DNA from: Gammaproteobacteria bacterium
Lineage (GTDB): Bacteria > Pseudomonadota > Gammaproteobacteria > Ga0077554 > Ga007554
NCBI GenBank assembly: GCA_040183005.1
Contig: JAMPIW010000007.1
Location: 496,001 to 560,000, forward strand
Direction: 5' to 3'
DNA: 64,000 nt
Below are positions 1-9,250 of this stretch, one piece after another. A program made the translations under genes and the position numbers. Below the pieces are notes generated by a model. It was not told where the DNA came from. It worked only from the letters and a program-made list of their open reading frames with translations, and made no database searches. The stretch's first letter is position 1; every line of letters begins with the position of its first letter.

Positions 1-1511
1 CGCGTTGCCAGGGACGAGACGAATTCGCGGTCGTGGCTGACGAAAACCAGGGTGCCGGGATAGTTTTCCAGCGCCAGATTGAGCGACTCGATGGATTCCA
101 TGTCCAGGTGATTGGTGGGTTCGTCCATAATCATGACATTGGGGCGTTGCAACATCAGCTTGCCGAACAGCATGCGCCCCTGCTCGCCGCCGGAGATGAC
201 CTTGACTGATTTCTTGATCTCGTCCCCGGAAAACAGCAGTCGTCCCAAAGTGCCGCGTATGATTTGCTCATCGGTGCCCGGTGGCGCCCATTGACGCATC
301 CAGTCGAACAGTGGCATGTCCTCGGCGAAATCGGCAGCATGGTCTTGGGCAAAGTAACCGATGCGGGCGTTTTCCGACCATTTGATGGTGCCGCTGTCCG
401 GCATAATGTCGGCAACCAGGCTGCGCAACAGTGTGGTTTTACCGATACCGTTGGGGCCGATTACGGCAATGCGCTCGCCGACTTCGATCGTTAGATTGAG
501 ATCGCGGAATAGCGTAACCCCACTATAGCTTTTGCATAGGCCATCCACTTCCAGGGCCAGGCGATAGAGCTTTTTCTCCTGCTCGAAGCGGATGAAAGGA
601 TTGACCCGGCTCGACGGCTTGACATCATCCAGCTTGATCTTGTCGATCTGCTTGGCGCGCGAAGTTGCCTGCTTGGCCTTGGATGCGTTGGCGGAGAAGC
701 GGCTGACGAAGGTCTGTAGTTCGGCGATCTGGGCCTTTTTCTTGGCATTGTCGGACAACAACTGTTCACGGACCTGGGTGGCGGCAGTCATGTACTCATC
801 GTAATTGCCCGGATAGACGCGCAGCTCACCGTAGTCCAGATCGGCCATATGGGTACAGACGCTGTTCAGAAAGTGACGGTCGTGGGAGATAATGATCATC
901 GTGCTGTTACGCGCGTTGAGTATGTCTTCCAGCCAGCGGATGGTATTGATATCGAGGTTGTTGGTGGGCTCGTCCAGCAGCATGATGTCTGGATTGGCGA
1001 ACAGGGCTTGAGCGAGCAGCACACGCAGCTTCCAGCCCGGCGCCACTGCGCTCATCAAGCCGTTATGCTGCTCCAGTGGGATGCCGAGCCCCAGTAACAA
1101 TTCACCGGCGCGGGGTTCAGCGGTATAGCCGTCCATTTCCGCGAACTCGACTTCCAGCTCCGCCACCTTCATGCCGTCTTCTTCACTCATTTCCGCGAGA
1201 GAGTAGATGCGGTCGCGCTCCTGTTTCACCGGCCACAGCTCTGCGTGGCCCATGATGACGGTGTCCAGCACGGTGTAATCTTCGAAGGCGAACTGATCCT
1301 GACGCAGCTTGCCGAGGCGCTTGTGGGGCTCGATGCTGACCGTCCCCGACGTTGGCACCAGGTCACCACCGAGAATCTTCATTAATGTCGATTTGCCGCA
1401 ACCGTTGGCGCCGATCAGGCCGTAGCGGTTGCCATCGCCGAATTTGACCGAGATGTTTTCGAACAGGGGCTTGGCCCCGAACTGCATGGTAATGTTTGCT
1501 GTAGAAAGCAC
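1..1511 (-). CDS. ybiT: ABC-F ATPase YbiT, C-terminus cut by window edge
   Basis: Translation from a GTG at 1511 gives about 503 residues of an ABC-F protein with two ATP-binding cassettes and no membrane segments. The first Walker A reads GANGCGKST (about residue 35) and is followed by the YbiT-typical [15 protein letters not shown] and [11 protein letters not shown] charged linker with [19 protein letters not shown] follows, then a second cassette with [11 protein letters not shown] and [13 protein letters not shown] proteins act in the cytoplasm on the ribosome near the E site rather than as transporters. The close match to E. coli YbiT, about 530 residues long, implies only some 25 residues are missing. 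A GGAAC about 8 nt upstream supports the GTG start. The cellular role of YbiT itself is poorly defined. Confidence 0.9.
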   Translation of the reverse strand, partial: MLSTANITMQFGAKPLFENISVKFGDGNRYGLIGANGCGKSTLMKILGGDLVPTSGTVSIEPHKRLGKLRQDQFAFEDYTVLDTVIMGHAELWPVKQERDRIYSLAEMSEEDGMKVAELEVEFAEMDGYTAEPRAGELLLGLGIPLEQHNGLMSAVAPGWKLRVLLAQALFANPDIMLLDEPTNNLDINTIRWLEDILNARNSTMIIISHDRHFLNSVCTHMADLDYGELRVYPGNYDEYMTAATQVREQLLSDNAKKKAQIAELQTFVSRFSANASKAKQATSRAKQIDKIKLDDVKPSSRVNPFIRFEQEKKLYRLALEVDGLCKSYSGVTLFRDLNLTIEVGERIAVIGPNGIGKTTLLRSLVADIMPDSGTIKWSENARIGYFAQDHAADFAEDMPLFDWMRQWAPPGTDEQIIRGTLGRLLFSGDEIKKSVKVISGGEQGRMLFGKLMLQRPNVMIMDEPTNHLDMESIESLNLALENYPGTLVFVSHDREFVSSLAT

Positions 1512-1560
1512 GATACTGTTCCAGATAAATTGTTAAGGATGGTTCTGTTTTTGTGATTGG

Positions 1561-1596
1561 CCACAGAGTACGCAAGGGATAAAGCGCGCTCTGTGG
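1561..1596. terminator. weak inverted repeat between rhlE and ybiT
   Basis: CCACAGAG and CTCTGTGG pair across a 20-nt loop in the short gap between the rhlE stop and the ybiT start. There is no T-tract, so this is a possible rho-independent-like or attenuating hairpin only. The rhlE stop codon itself lies inside the palindrome GGCGCCTAGGCGCC. Confidence 0.3.
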
Positions 1597-1606
1597 GTGT
1601 TGGCGC

Positions 1607-2941
1607 CTAGGCGCCGCTACGGCCCTTGGCAAAACCACCGCCTGTGGCAGGGCGGCGCGGTGGCCGGTTACCGCCGGTTTTCGGAGCCGAATGCGCCCCT
1701 CCGGCGCGTTTGTCCCTGCCTTGGCCGGGCGGGCGGGCTTGTTGGCCACCGCCACGACGGTTGCCACCATCACGGCCATTGGTGAGAGGCACGGCCTGGA
1801 TCGATGGGTCTGGCTCGAAGCCGGGGATCATTACCTTGGGGATGTCACGATTAATCAGGCGCTCGATGCCAACCAATAGCTTGCTTTCGTCGATGCACAC
1901 CAGCGATACGGCTTCGCCACTGCACCCTGCGCGACCTGTTCTGCCGATGCGGTGGACGTAATCCTCGGCAACGTTGGGCAATTCGAAGTTGACCACATGA
2001 GGTAGTTGATCGATATCCAGGCCGCGCGCCGCGATGTCCGTGGCTACCAGTACCCGTACCTTCCCTTGTTTGAAGTCGGCCAATGCTTTGGTACGCTGGG
2101 GCTGGCTCTTATTGCCGTGGATGGCGGCGGCGGTGATGCCGTCTTTTTCCAATTGCTCGGCGAGCCGGCTGGCACCGTGCTTGGTGCGGCCGAACACCAG
2201 CACCTGCTGCCAGTCGCCAGACTTGATCAGTTGGGCGAGCAGCTCACGCTTGCGTATGCGGTCCACTGGATGCACCACCTGTGCGACCGTTTCCGAAGCG
2301 ATGTTACGGCGCGCCACTTCGACCAGTACCGGTGAGTTCAATAACTGGTCGGCCAGCTTCTTGATGTCGTCGGAATAGGTTGCCGAAAACAGCAGATTCT
2401 GGCGGCCTTTAGGCAGCAGCGCCAGGACCTTTTTGATATCGTGGATAAAGCCCATGTCGAGCATACGGTCGGCCTCGTCCATCACCAGAATCTCAACCCG
2501 GCTCAGGTCGACAGTTTTCTGGGTGACGTGATCCAGCAACCGTCCTGGTGTTGCTATCAGGATATCAACACCCGCACGCAGCTGGGTGATCTGCGGGTTG
2601 ACCTTGACCCCACCAAACACGATGGCGGATTTCAGGGGCAGATGTTTGCCGTAAGTACTTACGCTCTCGCCGACCTGGGCCGCCAGCTCGCGGGTGGGCA
2701 CCAATACCAGCGCGCGCACGGCGCCTCGCTTGGCAGCGGCGGTGTTGATGGTGAGCCGTTGCAACATCGGCAAGGTAAATGCTGCGGTCTTGCCGGTACC
2801 GGTCTGGGCGCCGGCCATGATGTCGCGCCCCTCAAGGATGACGGGAATCGCCTGGGTCTGCACCGGGGTGGGTTCAGTGTAGCCTTGATCGGCAATGGCA
2901 CGGAGTAATTCGGCCGACAGGCCGAGCGTTGAAAATGACAT
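1607..2941 (-). CDS. rhlE: DEAD-box RNA helicase RhlE
   Basis: A 444-residue ATP-dependent RNA helicase involved in ribosome maturation and RNA turnover. Motifs in order are the Q-motif region ([14 protein letters not shown]), AQTGTGKT (motif I), PTRELA (Ia), [12 protein letters not shown] (II), FSAT (III), [11 protein letters not shown] (V) and [10 protein letters not shown] (VI). A low-complexity Gly/Arg/Pro tail of about 60 residues follows, as usual for RhlE and likely RNA-binding. The frame is open upstream, but the ATG at 2941 is preceded by AGGAAC at good spacing and yields the family N-terminus MSFSTLGLS. ybiT follows 95 bp downstream on the same strand, so co-transcription is possible. 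Confidence 0.94.
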   Translation of the reverse strand: MSFSTLGLSAELLRAIADQGYTEPTPVQTQAIPVILEGRDIMAGAQTGTGKTAAFTLPMLQRLTINTAAAKRGAVRALVLVPTRELAAQVGESVSTYGKHLPLKSAIVFGGVKVNPQITQLRAGVDILIATPGRLLDHVTQKTVDLSRVEILVMDEADRMLDMGFIHDIKKVLALLPKGRQNLLFSATYSDDIKKLADQLLNSPVLVEVARRNIASETVAQVVHPVDRIRKRELLAQLIKSGDWQQVLVFGRTKHGASRLAEQLEKDGITAAAIHGNKSQPQRTKALADFKQGKVRVLVATDIAARGLDIDQLPHVVNFELPNVAEDYVHRIGRTGRAGCSGEAVSLVCIDESKLLVGIERLINRDIPKVMIPGFEPDPSIQAVPLTNGRDGGNRRGGGQQARPPGQGRDKRAGGAHSAPKTGGNRPPRRPATGGGFAKGRSGA

Positions 2942-3137
2942 AGTGATAGTGTTCCTGAAGTGGCCTCCCAAAGAGCGTGCTCCCTGGTTCGGTCTAGGCG
3001 GGTTAATCTGTTGATTTGGCGGGGATAACCTGGGAGGGATATACCGCGGCAGTTCTTATCAGTGCGCCCGGCAAGGAGATCCTTTTCGGGTGCGGCTGGC
3101 GCGGACCGTACAGCGTCGAGATAAAAACTTGGTGGGA

Positions 3138-3143
3138 TTATAC
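3138..3143 (-). promoter_or_regulatory. possible -10 element for rhlE
   Basis: The minus strand reads TATAAT here, about 195 nt before the rhlE start. No convincing -35 lies 16-18 nt upstream. A long leader would fit cold-regulated DEAD-box helicase genes, but this is only a candidate. Confidence 0.3.
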
Positions 3144-3185
3144 CATAACTGGAGGGTGCATGTTTCCACATTGTCATTGTGCCGT

Positions 3186-3215
3186 TGCAGTGATGACTTA
3201 TTCACTGATAGGCAC
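3186..3215. repeat. solo arm of the 30-bp palindromic element
   Basis: Thirty bases here match the right arm of the palindromic element at 20124-20153 at 25 of 30 positions (shared core TTATTCAC, GATAGGC). No partner arm is visible nearby, so this looks like a decayed or partially deleted copy. It lies in the rhlE upstream region. Confidence 0.55.
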
Positions 3216-3601
3216 GTAACCTGTCAGGCTGTGTTGTATCTCGAAATGGCGGGGTTGGTGTCAGAAGCTGCGTGTGAGCTCGAAATGTCGTTTGCAAAAC
3301 GCCACCCATGATCTATGCTGAATTTATGCAGTTTCCAAGGAGCGTGTTCGGCCAGAAAGGGGCGGTCGAGCATAGTCCCTCGGTCACGTTAGTGGACAAC
3401 TGGGGCTAGCCTGAGACTATCGCCGGCCAACGCTCCTCATAACTAACAATGATGATAATATTAATTTTGTTTCCACCGAGGCACGTTCGCCCTCCAGTCT
3501 GCTGCCTTTTTTCGCACCGATATGGCGCCTTGTTGTCCGGCAGCAGCGCCCTGAAGTGGGTTCGTGGCTGAACAATCCTGTGCATAAGAAAGGAAAAAAC
3601 T

Positions 3602-4786
3602 ATGGCTGTGCATGAGTATGGGATCACCGATTTTCAATACATTTCTGCGGGTGCCGCGATTCTTGCCAGTGGTGGGGGCGGCAGCTATCGCGATGCCGTC
3701 AACGTGATAGAAGAACTGGCTAATAGTTGGAACGGCACTGTGCAGGTGCAGGAATACGACGGCGCGACAAACTGCTGCGTGATGGCCATGATGGGTTCGC
3801 CCGATGCTGCCGACAGCCTGACACTGGCAGATATCGAATATTCCATCACCAACACAATCAACCTCTTCGAGCGCGCGACCGGCGCCACACTTGGGTGCGT
3901 CATTCCGGTCGAAATCGGGCCGATCAACTCGATTGTGCCGCTCATCGCAGCGTCCATGTCCAACAATACTATTCAATGGGTCGTCGATGGCGACGGCGCC
4001 GGGCGGGCTGTGCCGGAGTTGCCGCAGACCACGTATAGCGGCAGTGCGCTGCTCGCTGCGAGTCCGTGCGCACTGGCTAACGATGCCGAGACGACGACAG
4101 CTTCACAGTCCGCTACGCTGAATGCCGCGACTGCTGCCCAAATTGAAACGCTGGCTGGCGGCATCGTTTCCGCCTTCGGCAGCGTCTCGGGGATTGCGCT
4201 CTGGCCTTCCAACGCGAGCAATGGCTACGCTTTGACAGGCAACTACATTGCTGGAACGCTGGCGCAGGCATGGACTCTCGGGCAATTCTTGTTAACCGCC
4301 CCAAGCCCGTACTCGACCGCTGAGGTCACGGCACAGATCACCGGCATCACCGGACGCACGGCAACGCCCACACTCACCAATTTTTACATCACCGCCGTTA
4401 CGCAGTCGACTACCAATGCGTCACTCGATACGGGCATCATCCGTCTGGACAACACGCCTGATCAGGACAGCAGTACCGAAACGCACTACATCTACAATCT
4501 GAACGAAAACCTGATCATGTATTCGAGCCTGAGCAATGTGCCCGACATTATTGCACCGGATTCAATCTGCTACTACTCCGAAAGCACGGGCTTTGGTTTC
4601 TCCAATGCCACCGATGATCTGGCGGTGTATTTCGATTCGAGCACTGGCAAGAGCACAGGCAAAACTGTCAGCGTGATCAAAGTCGAGGCCGCAGAGGAAT
4701 TCTACATGTCTTCAGGTGTTGTAGCGTCGTTCGCCGGCCTGCTGCGCAACATCGGCTATGCCGGTGCGCTTCCTTATTCTGGTTGA
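3602..4786 (+). CDS. DUF917 family protein
   Basis: A 394-residue cytoplasmic protein with the DUF917 (Pfam PF06032) pattern. It has a Gly-rich ILASGGGGSYRDA near residue 21, then IPVEIGPINSIVPLIAAS and DGDGAGRAVPELPQTTYSG around residues 100-145. Relatives are annotated as hydantoinase/desulfurase-like proteins, but the reaction for this one is unknown. No signal peptide is seen. The ATG at 3602 follows AAGGAAA. The gene ends 9 bp before a PAS-GGDEF-EAL gene on the same strand, so the two are almost certainly co-transcribed. That suggests a link between this protein and c-di-GMP signalling, which is an inference from spacing only. Confidence 0.8.
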   Translation: MAVHEYGITDFQYISAGAAILASGGGGSYRDAVNVIEELANSWNGTVQVQEYDGATNCCVMAMMGSPDAADSLTLADIEYSITNTINLFERATGATLGCVIPVEIGPINSIVPLIAASMSNNTIQWVVDGDGAGRAVPELPQTTYSGSALLAASPCALANDAETTTASQSATLNAATAAQIETLAGGIVSAFGSVSGIALWPSNASNGYALTGNYIAGTLAQAWTLGQFLLTAPSPYSTAEVTAQITGITGRTATPTLTNFYITAVTQSTTNASLDTGIIRLDNTPDQDSSTETHYIYNLNENLIMYSSLSNVPDIIAPDSICYYSESTGFGFSNATDDLAVYFDSSTGKSTGKTVSVIKVEAAEEFYMSSGVVASFAGLLRNIGYAGALPYSG

Positions 4787-4795
4787 GATGCAAAC

Positions 4796-7396
4796 ATGAG
4801 CGTACATGACATCAATAAGGAACGCCTGGAGCTCGCCCTGGAAGCGGCCGGTCTCGACCTTTGGGAAAATGATCTGGTTACCGGCGATGTCACCCGCAAG
4901 GCGATCAAAACCTTTGCGGAACTTGGTTATAGCGAAGAGGAAGCCCTCTCCTACATTGACGACCTTTTCACAATCATCCATCCGGACGATATTCCGGTAG
5001 TCAAGGCTGCCGTCGACGGCCATTTGGCAGGCGTTACACCGCAATACCGTTGCGAGTTCAGGATACGCGCCAAGCGCGGCGCATGGGTCTGGTACGCCAA
5101 CTACGGCAAAATCATGGACCTCGATGGCGACAACCAGGGCCAGCGGTTTATCGGTGTGACGTTCAATATAGATGACAGAAAACGCAAAGAAGATGAGCTT
5201 GAATCCATCAACCGCAAACTTGCCGAGCAAAATGCACTGCTCGAAAATATGAATGCCCTGCTGCGACACAACGAGGAGGTGTTGCGCGAAAACGAAGAAT
5301 TACTCAGGGAAACGCAGACCATTGCGGGCTTGGGCACTTATGTTCTGGATATCCCCAGCGGGCGCTGGAAAAGTTCGGACGTACTTGATAAGTTGCTTGG
5401 GATAAGCGAAGCATACGAACGCTCTATAGAGAGTTGGATCGCTCTAGTGCATCCCGATGACTGCGCGATGATGGTCGACTACTTTAGAAACGAGGTTATT
5501 GGCCAGGGCAAGGCCTTCGATAAGGAATACCGTATCATCCGTCACGATGATCAGACCGAACGCTGGTTGCATGGATTAGGCAAGCTGGATTTCGATGCTC
5601 AAGGGCGCCCCCTGAAAATGCTCGGTACGATTCAAGACATTACCAAACGCAAGCAATATGAGGCCGACCTGCGCATTGCCGCGACTGCCTTTGAATCTCA
5701 GGAGGGCATGATAATCACCGATGAAAATAACGTTATCCGGCGAATTAACCAAGCATTTTCTACCATTACTGGCTACAACGCAGAAGACGTAATCGGCAAG
5801 AATACGCGCATATTCAAGTCTGACCGTCATGATGAAAATTTCTATGCTGCACTGGGGAAGACTCTCAATACTACTGGCGCATGGGGGGGCGAAATATGGG
5901 GGCGGCGCAAGAACGGCGAAATCTATCCCGGGTATCTTACAATCACCGCAGTTAAAAACACGGACGGCATTGTCTCCAGTTATGTTGCCACACTCGCTGA
6001 CATTACCGCGAGCAAGCTGGCTGCAGAAGAGATCCAGCATCTGGCGTTCTACGATCACCTTACGAACCTGCCAAATCGTCGTTTGTTATTAGACCGACTT
6101 CAGCAAGCGATAGCTTCCAGTGGTCGTAGCGGTAAGGAAGGTGCGCTGCTGTTCATTGACTTGGATAATTTCAAGTCACTCAATGACACCCTTGGGCATG
6201 ACAAGGGAGACTTGTTGCTGCAACAGGTTGCGCAACGCCTGGTGTCCTGTGTGCGCGAAGGCGACACTGTCGCTCGTCTGGGCGGTGACGAGTTTGTGGT
6301 AATGTTGGAAGATCTGAGCGAGCATACCCTTGAAGCGGCAGAACAAACAGAAGAGGTTGGCCAGAAAATTCTGGCCGCTCTCAATCGATCATACCAACTT
6401 GCTACGCACGAATATCACAACACCCCCAGTATCGGTATCACTACGTTCAAAGGGCATCAGAAGTCGGTAGATGAGCTGATAAAACAAGCCGATATTGCCA
6501 TGTACCAGGCGAAGAAAGCAGGACGCAATGCCCTGCAATTCTTCGACCCGCAGATGCAGGAAACCATTAACACTCGTGTTGAATTGGAAGGAAAATTACG
6601 CTCAGCACATGAGAGCCAGCAATTCCAGGTGTACTACCAAATCCAGGTGGATAGTGCATCGCGTCCATTGGGCGCAGAGGTCTTGATCCGCTGGCTGCAC
6701 CCTCAACGTGGTGTCGTGTCTCCCGAAGAATTCATTCATCTGGCGGAAGAAACTGGCTTGATACTGCCTATTGGGCGATGGGTTATGGAGATGGCCTGCG
6801 CCCGGCTCAAAGCGTGGCAGCAGGACCGGTTAACCAGCGACCTCGTTCTGTCTGTGAACGTCAGTGCCAAGCAATTCCACCAGATTGATTTCGTTGCGCA
6901 GGTAGAATCTCTCGTGCAGGACTATGCCATCAATCCGAAACTGCTTAAGCTGGAGCTCACTGAAAGCATGTTGCTGGAAAACATCGAGGAGACTATTGCA
7001 ACAATGAACGCATTGAAAGCAATCGGTGTCCAGTTTTCATTGGATGACTTCGGTACCGGCTATTCATCCATACAATACCTAAAGCGTTTGCCGCTTGATC
7101 AGATCAAAATTGATCGGTCATTCGTGCGCGACCTCGCTGTCGACAGCAGCGATAAGGCTATTGTGAGCACCATTATTGCGATGGCACAAAGCTTGAATCT
7201 GGAGGTCATCGCTGAAGGGGTGGAGATTGAAGAGCAACGACAATTCCTCCTGAACAGTGGCTGCACTCACTTCCAGGGGTTTCTGTTTAGCAAGCCAGTT
7301 CCAATTGAGCAATTCGAAGTATTACTGAAGCAGCAATATCTGTCTGGCAAGCTGGTGCCGATTAAACAGTCGGAGGCGTTACTAACGCAAGGTTGA
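4796..7396 (+). CDS. PAS-GGDEF-EAL c-di-GMP turnover protein
   Basis: An 866-residue soluble signalling protein. There are PAS-like domains at about 1-125, 177-290 and 295-410, with a leucine-rich coiled coil between the first two. The GGDEF domain has an intact LGGDEF (about 495) and an RxxD inhibitory site five residues before it, so diguanylate cyclase activity with product feedback is plausible. In the EAL domain the signature reads EVL, but the other catalytic segments (LTES, DDFGTGYSS, KIDRSFV, EGVE) are present, so phosphodiesterase activity is also plausible. It has no membrane segment, so its PAS domains probably sense cytoplasmic cues. The last 25 residues contain an imperfect repeat (PVPIEQFEVLLKQ / LVPIKQSEALLTQ). 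It lies 9 bp downstream of the DUF917 gene. Confidence 0.92.
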   Translation: MSVHDINKERLELALEAAGLDLWENDLVTGDVTRKAIKTFAELGYSEEEALSYIDDLFTIIHPDDIPVVKAAVDGHLAGVTPQYRCEFRIRAKRGAWVWYANYGKIMDLDGDNQGQRFIGVTFNIDDRKRKEDELESINRKLAEQNALLENMNALLRHNEEVLRENEELLRETQTIAGLGTYVLDIPSGRWKSSDVLDKLLGISEAYERSIESWIALVHPDDCAMMVDYFRNEVIGQGKAFDKEYRIIRHDDQTERWLHGLGKLDFDAQGRPLKMLGTIQDITKRKQYEADLRIAATAFESQEGMIITDENNVIRRINQAFSTITGYNAEDVIGKNTRIFKSDRHDENFYAALGKTLNTTGAWGGEIWGRRKNGEIYPGYLTITAVKNTDGIVSSYVATLADITASKLAAEEIQHLAFYDHLTNLPNRRLLLDRLQQAIASSGRSGKEGALLFIDLDNFKSLNDTLGHDKGDLLLQQVAQRLVSCVREGDTVARLGGDEFVVMLEDLSEHTLEAAEQTEEVGQKILAALNRSYQLATHEYHNTPSIGITTFKGHQKSVDELIKQADIAMYQAKKAGRNALQFFDPQMQETINTRVELEGKLRSAHESQQFQVYYQIQVDSASRPLGAEVLIRWLHPQRGVVSPEEFIHLAEETGLILPIGRWVMEMACARLKAWQQDRLTSDLVLSVNVSAKQFHQIDFVAQVESLVQDYAINPKLLKLELTESMLLENIEETIATMNALKAIGVQFSLDDFGTGYSSIQYLKRLPLDQIKIDRSFVRDLAVDSSDKAIVSTIIAMAQSLNLEVIAEGVEIEEQRQFLLNSGCTHFQGFLFSKPVPIEQFEVLLKQQYLSGKLVPIKQSEALLTQG

Positions 7397-7553
7397 CCGC
7401 TGCTGATAATGTGGCTTGCACGCCGCGCTTCACTTGCTTGTGTTCCTCTGTTAGAAAATGTTGATCGTCCGCTGTCAGGAAGCACGAATGGCGGCATTCG
7501 GGGCTAAAGCACATCTGATACAGCCTGTCAGATCAAGTGCTGACTACTACATC

Positions 7554-8684
7554 TTATCCAAGAGAGTCTTCACTGAACGCTTGCTGGATGTCTTCCACCT
7601 CAGCGCGACTTTGTATCAAGGCATCCACACAGTTCCTGTCTAGCTTGAGGCCGCTCAAGCTTTGCAGCATGGTGTACGCCTCCTGGTTGCTCCATGCCTG
7701 CTTGTAAGGGCGGCGACTGGTGAGGGCGTCGAAAATATCCGCTACCGCAACGATGCGCGCTTCCAAGGGTATCTCCTCGCCACTGCGTCCGTTGGGGTAG
7801 CCCGAGCCATCCAGCGTCTCGTGATGAAATTCGGCGATGTTGCGCAGCATGTCGATGTGTGGCATCCCGCTCAGCTTGAAGTTGCCCAGCATGCGATCAA
7901 TCAGCTCCCGTCCGCGCAAGGTATGGGTCTGCATGAGCTTGCGTTCGTCCGTGGTCAGATCTCCGGGCTTGAGCAACACATCGTCCGGAATGCCGATCTT
8001 GCCTATGTCATGTAGTGGAGAAAAGACGAAAATCTTCTCCACAAATTCATCGGACAGATTTTCTTTTTCCGCCAGTTTTGAGGCGATGAGCCGGGCATAG
8101 CGCGACATGCGGTCCAAATGTGAGCCCGTCTCACTGTCTCGCACATGGGCCATGTCTCGGGCCGTTTTCACAGTCGCCAGGAGAGTCTGGATGGAGGAGA
8201 GCTCGTGGATGATGGCGAGCGAGATCAAATGTCCGAAAGGGTCGAGTTGGCGCAGTACCTCCTCGGTATAGGGTGCGCTTTCATAGGAGTTGAAAAACAG
8301 AAACCCGAAGAAGCTGCCATGGCTGTACATTGGCATGGTATAGCTGGCGTGATAACCCTGACGGGCAATGCGCTGGGTGTGCTCGTGCTCGCCGTCGTTG
8401 AATATCGTGAGATCGTTCACCACTCGCGGTCGGCCCTTTGCCAGAATCTCCTGCAACGATTTGGATTCTGTAAGCCTGGTCTGATAGTGAGCCAGCGGCT
8501 GGTCGCCGCTGCTGCTGTGGATGAAGGTCTTCAGTAGGTCGGTTTTGGGATCATAGAGGGCCGCGGCGATGCGGGCGATAAAGGGAAACCGCTCCTTCAA
8601 TGCAGCATGGATAAACTCCAGTTTCTCCGCCAGGCCGATGCTCTGATCAATTGGAGTAAGCCTGTCCTCATGTTCGAATAACAT
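7554..8684 (-). CDS. GAF-HD-GYP phosphodiesterase
   Basis: A 376-residue protein with a GAF-like N-terminal sensory domain (about 20-165) and a C-terminal HD-GYP domain. The HD-GYP hallmarks are present: HLDRM, HDIGKIGIPDD (about residue 228), HHETLDGSGYP, and DIFDALTSRRPYK. This family hydrolyses c-di-GMP to pGpG or GMP at a metal centre. No membrane segment is seen. The start is supported by GAAGGGGA 7 nt upstream. It converges on the GGDEF-EAL gene, leaving a 157-bp gap in which I see no feature, so three c-di-GMP catalytic domains lie within 4 kb. A PilZ effector occurs 10 kb away. Confidence 0.92.
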   Translation of the reverse strand: MLFEHEDRLTPIDQSIGLAEKLEFIHAALKERFPFIARIAAALYDPKTDLLKTFIHSSSGDQPLAHYQTRLTESKSLQEILAKGRPRVVNDLTIFNDGEHEHTQRIARQGYHASYTMPMYSHGSFFGFLFFNSYESAPYTEEVLRQLDPFGHLISLAIIHELSSIQTLLATVKTARDMAHVRDSETGSHLDRMSRYARLIASKLAEKENLSDEFVEKIFVFSPLHDIGKIGIPDDVLLKPGDLTTDERKLMQTHTLRGRELIDRMLGNFKLSGMPHIDMLRNIAEFHHETLDGSGYPNGRSGEEIPLEARIVAVADIFDALTSRRPYKQAWSNQEAYTMLQSLSGLKLDRNCVDALIQSRAEVEDIQQAFSEDSLG

Positions 8685-8790
8685 CCGTTTCCCCTTCGCA
8701 GTATCGCTTGTGCGTGTTTAATACGCACAATCCGGGCCATTCTATCCAGTGCGTGTTATGAGATCAATCGATTGATAAGCAATGGTTTAT

Positions 8791-8955
8791 CCTTAAAACC
8801 TCTTTTTGTCCACGAAAAACACGAAATTCACGAAATAAAACAAAAACATGGATTGCTTCAGCAATTCACCGGATGGGTGGCAAGTAACACGCGATATGCA
8901 CTTGAATATTTTCGTGTTTTTTCGTGAATTTCGTGGATAACTGAGTTTTTTAGGT
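8791..8955. repeat. MITE-like repeat, copy 1 (TCCACGAAAAACACGAAA family)
   Basis: About 160 bp with imperfect terminal inverted repeats. The left inner arm begins GTCCACGAAAAACACGAAA at 8809 and the right arm ends with its near-complement at 8936. The whole element, including the central GGATTGCT...CACCGGATGGG segment, aligns in inverted orientation with copy 3 at 28470-28637. The repeat GGTTTAT occurs on both sides and could be a target duplication. A frame of about 60 residues can be read through it, but that is a by-product of the repeat. Confidence 0.8.
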
Positions 8956-9071
8956 TTATTTATTTTTTTCGTCACGTCAGGGGTGACGCTATTCCGACAT
9001 GTATGGGAAGGCGGGGCATCGCCAGTGGAAAATCATTCATGCACAATACCGCTTGATTTGTGTCGGTCGAG

Positions 9072-9130
9072 GGTGGATGTGGGATATCCTAATCGGTATT
9101 AGGTTTGACCCGGTAATCTAAACATCCACC
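9072..9130. other. nested stem-loop upstream of the SET gene
   Basis: An outer pair GGTGGATGT (9072-9080) / ACATCCACC (9122-9130) encloses an inner hairpin CCTAAT-CGGT-ATTAGG (9088-9103). It sits 120 bp before the SET-domain gene start and could be a structured leader or a small RNA. I do not recognise a family. Confidence 0.4.
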
Positions 9131-9250
9131 AGGAGATGTGGGCGTCTAAACTTCAGTCGGTTTGATATTGCTTGATGGTAATATAAGGACGGAAGTTGGG
9201 GAGGGCGCAAGGTTTCTGGTCTTGTGGAGCATTGTTCAAAGGAGTTTCGC

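Larger units (their letters stand above)
2942..3601. other. 660-bp gap between rhlE and the DUF917 gene
   Basis: No convincing coding frame. It holds the rhlE leader, a solo repeat arm at 3186-3215 (listed separately), and the leader of the DUF917 gene, which ends in AAGGAAA about 6 nt before the ATG at 3602. The stretch 3470-3590 is rich in short complementary segments, but I do not recognise a known riboswitch class. Confidence 0.5.
8685..9250. other. 566-bp gap between HD-GYP and SET genes
   Basis: Apart from the MITE-like copy, this gap holds a nested inverted repeat at 9072-9130 (listed separately) and AT-rich sequence that probably contains the SET gene promoter. No coding frame is convincing. 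Confidence 0.5.

Noticed and set aside
3420-3601. Riboswitch upstream of the DUF917 gene
   Set aside because: Short complementary segments exist, but they do not match the c-di-GMP, guanidine or cobalamin riboswitch patterns I know.
8793-8975. A 60-residue minus-strand frame ending in FVFFVDKKRF
   Set aside because: It is a translation of the MITE-like repeat; the same peptide pattern would recur at every copy.
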